Source: Numida meleagris (Eukaryota > Chordata > Aves > Galliformes > Numididae). From it: 64,000 nucleotides of DNA. The notes beneath the pieces are model-generated. The model was given only the letters and a program-made list of their open reading frames with translations, did no database searches and was not told where the DNA came from. Positions 13,369 through 22,800 of the stretch are shown here, in pieces (the first letter of the stretch is position 1; the number at the start of each line of letters is the position of its first letter). The stretch is taken from the NCBI RefSeq assembly GCF_002078875.1, contig NC_034409.1:61715874-61779873 (forward strand). Direction: 5' to 3'. Both the position numbers and the translations under genes were made by a program.

Positions 13369-13384
13369 GGCGCTTTGAAGCGCC
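13369..13384. repeat. Short inverted repeat in the WNT5B promoter region
   Basis: Arms GGCGCTT and AAGCGCC flank a 2-bp centre (TG). The unit contains CTTTGAA, the reverse of a TCF/LEF-like TTCAAAG. It may be a protein-binding site or chance in GC-rich DNA. Confidence 0.4.
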
Positions 13385-13493
13385 CCGACGGCTCCCGCAC
13401 ACCTGCCGCCTCGGGGCTGCGGGCACCGTCCCGTCCGGGGGGCACCGGCGGACCACCGGCGCTAGGGCGGGTGGGCGCACTTCAAAGACGGCT

Positions 13494-13701
13494 NNNNNNN
13501 NNNNNNNNNNNNNNNNNNNNNNNNNNNNNNNNNNNNNNNNNNNNNNNNNNNNNNNNNNNNNNNNNNNNNNNNNNNNNNNNNNNNNNNNNNNNNNNNNNNN
13601 NNNNNNNNNNNNNNNNNNNNNNNNNNNNNNNNNNNNNNNNNNNNNNNNNNNNNNNNNNNNNNNNNNNNNNNNNNNNNNNNNNNNNNNNNNNNNNNNNNNN
13701 N
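13494..13701. other. Assembly gap (208 Ns) in the WNT5B CpG island
   Basis: A run of N. Flanking sequence on both sides is very GC-rich, so unreadable or uncloned GC sequence is the likely cause. Gap length may be an estimate. The missing part lies just upstream of the WNT5B start codon. Confidence 0.99.
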
Positions 13702-13704
13702 GCG

Positions 13705-13812
13705 ATGGCCGTCTCGTCCAGGTGGGTGCCCGGCGGCCGCTCGGCCCGCCCCGGCTGCACAAGGATCCCGCACAGCACCCACAGCGCCGCCGCCGCCCGC
13801 AGCCCACCATGA
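13705..13812 (+). other. Upstream ORF overlapping the WNT5B start codon
   Basis: ATG at 13705 (GCGATGG, G at -3 and +4, a strong context) opens a 35-codon frame that stops at TGA 13810-13812. It overlaps the WNT5B ATG at 13809 as ATGA. It is a uORF only if this stretch is in the mature 5' UTR. A CCCGCAG at 13796-13802 could instead be a splice acceptor that removes it. Confidence 0.45.
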
Positions 13813-13888
13813 CGGGGCCGAGGCTGGCGCTCGCCGCCGCGCTCCTCTGCAGCTGCACCTCGCCGGTGGCCGACGCCAACTCCTGGTG
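13809..13888 (+). CDS. WNT5B: WNT5B coding exon 1 (start codon and signal peptide)
   Basis: The ATG at 13809 sits in a good Kozak context (CCCACCATGA, A at -3). The exon encodes residues 1-26 and two bases of Trp27: a short basic/polar start, a Leu/Ala-rich hydrophobic core, then the ADANSWW stretch shared with Wnt5 proteins. The donor is GGTG|GTGAGT at 13888/13889 (phase 2). Its phase matches the G that opens the next exon, restoring TGG-TCG (W-S). The signal-peptide residues do not resemble the mammalian ones, which is normal for this part of Wnts. Whether a separate untranslated exon lies upstream cannot be settled because of the gap at 13494-13701. Confidence 0.92.
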
Positions 13889-16800
13889 GTGAGTGAGTGA
13901 GTGAGTGAGCGAGCGGGCGAGCGGGACTCCGAGCGGAGCCTTTGTCCGGGGCCGGGGGCGTCCCGGGGCGGGCGGAGCGCAGCGGCGGCGGCGAAGTGCC
14001 GCATCGCGGGGTGCTCTCGCTGCCCGCCCTCAAAGCTCCCCGGTTTTGGGGAGGTGGGATGCCAGCGTCCCGGAGGGCTTCGGTGCGGGGTCGGGCTTCG
14101 CGCGAGGGAGTGATGGGGGAGAGGGTGGGTGAGGTCTCCCGTCCGCGGCAAAAGGAGCCCCTTCCCCGGAGCAGCGGGCACAGCCCTGCCCGAGAACACG
14201 GCTGCCGGCGCTCCGTGCGAAGCAGCTCCTGCTCCGCTCCCGCGGAGAAAGTGCCGAGCTCTGTGTCCCCTCCCCACGCCGGGTTCCTCCCGCTCGAGCC
14301 CTGGGAAAGTCTCTCAGCCGGCAGCGCAGGGAGGGGAAGGCGAGAGGCGCATCCAGCCCTTGGGTCTGGGAGCGCCTGTGGGAGCGCAACCTCCGTGGGA
14401 CGTTTCTCCGTGCAGGTCGTTGGCCATGAACCCCATCCAGAGGCCGGAGATGTACATCATCGGCGCGCAGCCCGTGTGCAGCCAGCTGCCGGGGCTGTCC
14501 CCGGGGCAGCGCAAGCTGTGCCAGCTCTACCAGGAGCACATGGTGTTCATCGGCGAGGGGGCCCGCAGTGCCATCAAGGAGTGCCAGTACCAGTTCCGGC
14601 AGCGCAGGTGGAACTGCAGCACGGTGGACAACACCTCCGTCTTCGGCCGGGTCATGAAAATAGGTAGGAGCAGCGCTCTCCCTTCAGATACACGCGTGGA
14701 AACGATGTGCCCCGTCTGCGCCGCTCCTAACGCTGCCCTTAGCTTGCCAGTTCCCTGGTGCGCAGGAGCTGCCCACACGGAGCCACGGCTGGAGCCAGGG
14801 AGGTGGGACACGGGCTGCTTTTGTTTGTGTACCGGTTTGGAGGTAGGGAGAGAAGCTGGAGCGGGGAACAATGGACCTACATTATCATTCCCAACATCTG
14901 GAGTGCCCTTGGACAGGGAGCGTGGCCCTGGGATGCGGGAAATGCGGGCTCCCCCCTTGGGATCGGCCCCCTCCTCCCTTCTCTGCTGTTTTCTGTGTAA
15001 ACCGAAGGGATTTTTATAATTCCTGCCCCGCTGGCTGTGCGGGGCGCATTGGCAGGCCATCGCTGCACTTGAATTGAGGTGTGACCTGGTTGCATTGTCC
15101 CGGCTCCTTTTGAAATGCAATCATCTGATGGCAAGAAACTGAGAAATCCGGGCTGGGTTTGATGTGTCCGACAGCCAGGACAATAAAGAAAAGGTGTTAA
15201 AACAGCCGCTCACACACACACACACACACATGCACATACTCCAGCCCCTGTGGGAAGGGGTTCTGCGTCCCACCCACACAACTAATGCCGAAGAATCCAG
15301 GCCCAGCACTACTTCTCAGCTCTAGGGTCAGGGAGAGCACTTAATAAGGGTTGGAGAACGGTTTCCTGCAGCCTCGGCTGCCCCCAGCATCTATTAGTGC
15401 CTTTTAGGCTCACTCAAAAAGCTTCAGAGCTTTAATGTCAAGGCAATAGGGCGCTGGGGTGATCGTGTCCGTTCAATCCTGAAATTCTTACATGCCTCTC
15501 TGGAGAATTTCAGGGATTTTCATGCGTGTCAGTCCCTAACCCAACCCATCGGAGCCGTTCCCAGCCCAGCCTTTCTGCCCATCTGTCCCACTCACACCCC
15601 AACAAATTCCCTCTTCCCCGGGATGCGCCCTTGGGAAGCGCCGTTTCCTGACACGTACTTTCAGCTGCTGACACACATCCAAGGCATCTGTGCATCCTTG
15701 ATCTCTCGTTGTTTGATAGTGAGGGTGGCGGCCAGATGAGTGCACAATCCCAGGTTGTCAGTAGAGCTTATGCTTCAGGGCATGGAAACTGCAGCTCAGC
15801 CAAAGGGAACGGACAGCAAATACCCTTCTGGTGTCCCTCCCTCCCGTGTAACTTAATGTCCCAAAGAATGAGGTAATATACAGATTCCCGGAATGATCCT
15901 AGTGACCCCACAAGGATGCATGGAAAGAGCCCTCTTCCTCTTCTCCAGCACCTTCCTGCAGCCCCTGTCTGATGCAGGGACACTCCAAACCTGACAAAAA
16001 ATCAGTGTGAACTGAAGGGGAAATACAGATGAAAGGTGAAGGATGGAAAGCAGTCGGGAGAGATCAGTGGGCACGTGGGTGGAGGGGAAGAGATGGGTGT
16101 TGGGAGATGAGTGATACCTCTGAAAGGTTGTAGTGGGGGGGGAGTCGGCCTCTTTTCCCAGGTAACAGCAATAGGATTAGAGGTAATGACCTCACTTTGC
16201 ACCAGGGGAGGTTCAGGCTGGATATTAAGAAAAACTTCTCAGAAAGAGTGGTGAGGCACTGGAACAGGCTGCCCAGGGAGGTGGTGCAGTCACTGCCCCA
16301 GAGGTGTTCAAGATCTGTGTAGAGGTGGCACTGAGAAACGTGGGTAGCGGGCATGGTGGGGATGAGCTGATGAGTGGACTGAGTGATCTTAGAGGTCTTT
16401 TCCAGCCTTAATGATTCTCTGATTCTATGACCTTCTTTTTAGAATCAATTTGATGCTTTTAGGTTAAACTGGGAGTGGTTTGGGGGTTTGATGAGGACGG
16501 AGGTGGTGTGGGTACATGGTGGTTGGGTCCAGTGGTCCCACTGCTGTTTGGTTTGTGCTGGGGAATCTCCGGGAGGGACCTGCTGGTGTCAGTGAGGCAA
16601 CAGCCTGTGGCTGCCCACCATTTAAGAGCCTGTCCCAGCAGAGAGTTCTTAGATCCTTTAGATCCCTGCACTGACGGAGCGTGTTCAGGCGGTGATATCA
16701 GTTCTCCAGTGCAAGGAAATGGTCACCAGAGGCAGCCTGGAGGGTTTCTGAGGACTCATCACTGATGTCCAAGTCTGTGATAAGTTACTGTGGAGGGGCT

Positions 16801-19800
16801 TGCTGCCTCTCCTCCTCCCTCTTGGCTCTACCTTCTGATTTTACTTTTGCTGACTTTATAGTGAGATGCTAAGATAAGAAAACAAACCCCTTAATCTCGC
16901 AGGTCATGTTGGCTATAAAACCATTCTTCCCCGGGTTCACGCTGTGTGCCTGTCTCATGTTCTCAGCCCCTAAACCCAACCCTGGACCACAGCCGTATCC
17001 CTGCACGTGGTGCCAATGGAATGAGAAGGGTCTGGAGACTGGAATATCTGCAGAGGCATGCCAGGGAGATGTGGAGAGGGGGAAGGAGATAAGGAGGGCC
17101 CAGAAGGTGTGCGGTGTGCCAGCAACCCGAGGCTGCCCACCCACTGCTGCAGGCATGACATATGCTACGTGACTTCCTGAGCTGCCTTAGATTATTGAGG
17201 GGAGGAGAACCTACCCTGGCCGAGTCCGAAGCCTGGGAGGAATTCAGGAGAGCGTTCGCTCAGAAACCTGGAAGGTTGGTTTGCTTCCCACCTCGCAGCG
17301 CTTGGCTCAGCGCGGGAACGGGAGAGCCGCTCGGTCTGTGTTCAATCACTGTGCATGCCAGCGAGGCGATGCAGCCCAGCGGGACAGGGATTTGCAGGGG
17401 AATCGGTAGCACGGAAGTCAGCGGCTTTTTAACGTTGATTCTTCCTTGTGTTTGCGTTATCATAACGTGAGAATCACCCTTAGCTTTTGAATGTAATTCC
17501 TGGCTTATTCAACGACAGTATCTGCTGATGTACAAAATTCATCCTTCTGAAGATGCTTCTTGTCCTGTCAGGACAGATTTTAGATGGCATATGTGTGTAT
17601 TCATGCATTAGATACAGATACATTCCTTATTTCTGCGTTTATGTAGAGGAGGGCAGAGAGCCCAAGAAGTCCTGGCATGTCCTTGGGGGAGAAGGGAATA
17701 CACAGCCTGTAATCTCCCACAGTGCGATCCTCTACGGGTGAGGGGGGCTTCCAGGTCAGTCCGTCCTCTTTGGGGCCATAGATCTTATCTCTTCTGCCTT
17801 TTCAAATGCAAAAAGGAGAAAAGGAGTCATAAAAAGACAAGAACAAAGAGAAATACTTTTCCTGGAGACAGGAAAACTTCAGAGAAATGCTTTTTTTTTT
17901 TCCCCTTTAGTCTTTTGAAGCTACAACTTTTCCATTAGAAAAAGCTAGAGCAACACACTTCCTTCTCCTTTGCTTCATTCTCCTGGCCGGGGTCGGTTCT
18001 CCCATTTCCCTCATTCAGCTCCTGGAGGCCTGATGCCCGGCAGGCAGAGGGGGGTGGCAGAGCCCCACACAGCCCCGGGCTGTCAGCAGCAGCATGACAG
18101 GCACCCACCTACAGGACGCAGGCTTAGGGAAGAACCCAGCACTGAGGTGATGATGCAGTAGAGTGGACTAAGGTGGGTTCTGAGAAGATGGGCTGTCATC
18201 CTGATGCTTTCTCAAGGCTGGAAGCGTGGTAGGAGAGCAGAGAGAACACAGTGAGACCAAACAAAGGCTGGGATATGTAAGCCCGCAGCTGCTGGCTACA
18301 AATTTGCTTTCTGTTAGCACAGGGTTTCATGCACACATCCGATTCTGCCTCCCAAACCAAAACTGCATCAGCTCAGCACCGTGGTTTGTTCTGCTTCACA
18401 TGCAGCTGGGAAGAAAAACTACTGCTGCTCGTTGCAGACTCTCCCAGCACCATCCCAAACTTCTTGTGCACGCCTGGGAACTGCACCACCCTGAGCTCCT
18501 TATGCAGATGCAGGGACTGCACACGAGTTGAGTGCCGCTCCATCTGAAACATGTGGGTGCTTAAACGGGGACAGTGAAAGTGCAAAGCCAGCCTCTGCCA
18601 CAGCACAGGAATACGCAGCCAGAGTTAGGGATCCTAAGCACCTGGAGTCATGCAGCCTCTGCTGAGCAAGCTGTAGCCCCAGGAGGTCCTGTCCCTGTGT
18701 GCTTCCATCTCTCCAGGTACGAGGAGCGTGGCTCCCACAGGGCACAGAGCAGGAAGGCTGCTCTGTCTGCAGGGCTCCCACCGCATGGGCACAGTGGTAA
18801 AGCTGCACTGTGGACCATTACCTTAAAACTACCTGCACTGGGCAAAAAGCTGGACTGGTTAGTGCAAAAGGACCACAACTGCCCTATGGGTCGGTGTCAG
18901 CTGAATTATCTTGACTGGGAGTCACTCCTCTTTGCCTGTCGGTCCAGGAAGGTTCTTGGGGCATAGTCCTCTTCCTTATGACTCTCCCCTGCGTGCTGTG
19001 ACCTGTAGCATTTTATCACTCCGTGTGCACATGACAGAAGCCCTCAGTGTACAGCCCTCATTTAGGGGAAAAAAAAAAATGAATCCCAAGTTGCTCTGGA
19101 AGGTGAGTGCCATTCACAGCCTCGCCTTTGTCTTGGGTCATTACCGCTAAGCTGGTGATAAGCCGCTATTAATTGCAGAGTGTTGGCACATGCAAATTGG
19201 AACAAGAGCATACCAAAAGCATTGGCTGGGTCCTGCTGAGGGAGCTGGCACTGAGCATGGTGACAAACTGCTCCTGGGGCACCTGCCCTGTGGGAGCATC
19301 CTTACTGGGGAGCATCTGAGGGTCACCTCTTGCTGGGGTTCACTGTTTGCGGCCCACCAGGATCAGATTGCTTATTCCATTAAGCTTTGGCAGTTGTACT
19401 CTTTATCACTTGGGAGCAGGGTGACTCATGTAGTATTTCTGGAGGTGTTGGTTTAAGTATTTATTACAGTGTATGGTGATAGTGCAGGTTTGGATTGCCC
19501 TCCCTCACAGAACTGTGGCAATTCACAGCATTTGGCCCATGCTGTGGTGCTCTGGCTGCGCTGGTGCCCAGCTCTGGCTGTGGTGAATCTGTGCCAGGAG
19601 CAGAGAGCAGGAGATCAGCAGCAGCTGCTTGAATGCATCCTGAGCAGGGCTGTCTCATGCACATGCAAGCAGAAAGTCGTAGAATCATAGAATCATTTCT
19701 GTTGGAAGGGACCTTTAAAGACTATCGGTTCCAAGTCCCCTGCAATTAACAGGGACACCCACAGGTAGATCAGGTTGCTCACAGCCCCGTCCAGCCTGAC

Positions 19801-22800
19801 CTTGAGCGTCTCCAGGGATGGGGCATCCACCACCTCTGTGGGCTTCGCTGAGGTCTTTTCATTTATTGTTGTCTGCATGGGAAAGTCTGACTTCTTCCAG
19901 TACTGCGGTCCTGTAAGTGTTGGGAGAGCTTCTTCTGCCACTGAGTGGAAAAATGGTTTCCTATAGTTTATCTTGAATCAAGTCTCAGCTGACTGTATTT
20001 AGCCAAAATGAAACCGGATGTGCCCCTTAAATATGCTTGTACCAGTTGAAGTGAAGCAGTCCTAGACTGGTATCTGGCTGTATGAAATGCTCCCCTTGCA
20101 CAGCCCCAACCTCACTGGTTGTTCTCAATGGCTTTTGGCAGATTCGGTGGTAGCAGCTGTATTTTCAGCAAATAAATAACCTGGTTCCTCCTGGTTAAAA
20201 CCGGAGCATCCAGAGGAGGGCCACAAGAATGATCCCAGGGATGGAACACCTACCCTGCAAGGACAGACTGAGAGCTGGGGCTGTTCAGGCTGGAGAAAAG
20301 AAGGCTGTGAGGTGACCTGAGAGTGGCCTTTCACTGTCTAATGGGAGGGTATAAGAAGGAAGGGACAGACTCTTTAGCAGGGGCTGTTGTGACAGGACAA
20401 GGGGAAATGGTTTCAAACTAAAAGAGGAGAGATTTAGATTGGACAGAAGGAAGAAGTATTTCACAGTAAGGGTGGTGAGGCACTAGAACAGGCTACCCAG
20501 AGAGGTGGTGGGTGCCCCGTCCCTGGAGACACTCAAGGTCAGGCTGGACGGGGCTCTGAACAACCTGATCTACCTGTGGGTGTCCCTGTTCATTGCAGGG
20601 GAGTTGGACCAGATGCCCTTTAAGGTCCCTTCCAACTCAAAATGATTCTATGGTTCTAAGGGTTGACCTGAAGTAGGGATGGAAAGAAGGCTGAGCAGTC
20701 CCTGCCTGTGGCGTTGCTGTTTCTTTTGGGCAAGGCTTAGCGTTTCCAGGGCTCTTAATTGGGCAAGCCATAAGAGTAATAAAAATAATAATCCCTGTGG
20801 AACAGCACTACAAACTCATGATGAGCACGTTCTTCCCAAGAATACTCCTCCAGGCCATATCGAGAATCTCACCCCCTTCCCTGGTGCATGTCAGAAGCAG
20901 GTTTGGTCTTGTTCCTGGTCACACAGAAACTACCAGTCCTGGGCAGGCAATTGCCTGGGGTTGTTAACGGAGGGAAAACACAATAGGAATGCCAGCCTGT
21001 GTTAGGGCAGCTCTCCCTTCACCAGGGCAGACTGTTTCTTTTACACTTGGCCAAACAGTTAATTTTGTACACTGTTTGCTAAAAGAGCTTCGTCTGTCAT
21101 TCATTTGCTTCTCGCATTCTCTTGCAGGTAGCCGAGAGACCGCTTTCACCTATGCCGTCAGCGCCGCCGGGGTGGTGAACGCCATCAGCCGTGCCTGCCG
21201 CGAAGGAGAGCTGTCCAGCTGTGGCTGCAGCCGCACGGCCCGGCCCAAGGACTTGCCCCGAGACTGGCTGTGGGGCGGCTGCGGGGATAACGTGGAGTAC
21301 GGGTACCGTTTCGCCAAGGAGTTTGTGGATGCCAAGGAGAGGGAGAAGAACTACGTGAGGGGCTCCGAGGAGCAGGCCCGCATGCTGATGAACCTGCAGA
21401 ACAACGAGGCTGGTCGCAGGGTAAGACGAACACTGACCCTTCCTAGTCGGTGAGGTTCAGAGGCTGTGAGATAGCGGGATGCCACATTACTTGGAGGTTT
21501 GGTGAGGGATAGTCCAGCGATGCCCCAGTAACTCCTTTGACAATATAATATTGCAGTTTTAGTGGCTGACTTCCACTGTCTCTAAAGCCTGTGTGTTTTG
21601 GGGCCTGCTGGGATGCTGGATGGCACGTATGTGCAGGCATGTAAGCCTTTGCCAAACAAACTAGGTGCTCTCGTGGCACACTTTCCAGGTTTTTGTCTCA
21701 GAAATGTGCTTCCCAGAGCTGTCAAAAGGACAGGGTGACGGTGAAGAGAACGGCCTGCTGGTGTGTGGAGAAATCTGCTGCTGCCATCATTCAGATATTT
21801 GGGAACATAAAGCCAGGAGCAAACGTAGAATCAGGCTGCCTGGCTGTCTCTGAAGCTTACACCTTGCTCAGTTACCTCAGCATTGGGCAAAATAAATAAC
21901 TTGCACCAGGGCAACAGGCATTTTCTGAGAAGACAGATGTGTTTGCTCTGCAGACCACTAGAGATGGAGAATCCATCAACTTCTTTGTAGTATGCTACTG
22001 TCATTAATCACCCTCACTCTTTTGACACTGTGCGTCGTTATCATTTGAATTTATCTGGTGTGAGCTTCCAATCAGTTCTTCCTCTGACTTTCACAGCTAG
22101 ATTGAAAAACCCTTTACCAATCAGAATTTCCTCTCCGCAGCATTATTTTTCTGCTGCAGTTTATTCACCACTCTCTTTTTTGACAAACTTGGTTGAGAAC
22201 TTTAGTCTCTCACTTGCAGATGTTTTCATCAGTCATCAGATTGCTTCCACATCACGTCAGTGTTCTCTTTCCAGTTATCCTTTAAAATTCATATACCAAA
22301 ATTATGTGCCGAGCTCTGGTGTTGGTCTGACTGATGCCATAAATATAGGCGAAGTTGTCCCCTTTTAATGCATCCAGTGTATATGCATTTGCTTTTTACA
22401 CAGTTCCTCTGACTGTGATTAACAGCCTGGAAGGTGTACCATTGTTTATGTGTAGTACAACTCTGTAATCCCTCTTCTTTCCAAATATAGGATGGGAATA
22501 CTTACGTGAATATTTTTGCCTTCCCCAAGGAGTGTTTAAGAATGATATCGTTCCTCTTTAGTAGCAAGCTTCTCTAAAGTTAATTTTATATCTAATGCAC
22601 ATTAAAAATACAATTACATGTACTCAGCATTGCTCTTTTACACTTTCTTAGCTAATATCCTTTCTCCTTATCAATTTTATGCCATTAACTTCTAATTGTT
22701 ACTGAATTATCTTCCCCTTTCCCATGCATGTGTTGCTTTTCTGCATATAATTTCAGCTTCATTTTACCACCAAAGATATCTGCTCTGTTTTTCGGTTGTG

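Larger units (their letters stand above)
12560..14700 (+). promoter_or_regulatory. WNT5B: CpG island over the WNT5B 5' end
   Basis: Base composition becomes GC-rich and CpG-dense from about 12.56 kb. It peaks around 13.2-14.3 kb and fades after coding exon 2. The island contains 208 Ns (13494-13701), so part of the promoter and 5' UTR is missing. Visible elements include TCF/LEF-like WWCAAAG matches at 13346-13352 and 13481-13487 and on the opposite strand at 13373-13379. There is also a CATAAAG TATA-like string near 13214. The transcription start cannot be placed. Confidence 0.75.
14664..21127 (+). other. WNT5B intron 2 (about 6.5 kb)
   Basis: It contains a (CA)10 run at 15211-15230 and CR1 tails at about 16128-16433 (+), 19678-19845 (-) and 20205-20660 (+). 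The remainder is unique-looking DNA in which I see no coding exon or RNA gene. Confidence 0.85.

Noticed and set aside
12822..13445. Long minus-strand open frame (207 codons) in the WNT5B CpG island
   Set aside because: GC-rich, stop-poor DNA with low-complexity Pro/Arg/Ala residues, no domain and no splice context. It is a composition artefact.
13722..13802. An 81-bp intron between GTCCAG|GTGGGT and CCCGCAG|CCCACC in the WNT5B 5' UTR
   Set aside because: It is possible, but there is no pyrimidine tract of normal strength and no clear branch point. Kept only as a caveat to the uORF.
13129..14277. Open frames of 180-270 codons spanning the N gap on both strands
   Set aside because: They stay open only because 208 Ns contain no stops. 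The real reading here is WNT5B exon 1 on the + strand.
14129..15019. A 296-codon + frame covering WNT5B exon 2 plus flanking introns
   Set aside because: Only 14416-14663 is Wnt-like. The exon is bounded by good GT-AG sites with phases that match the other exons.
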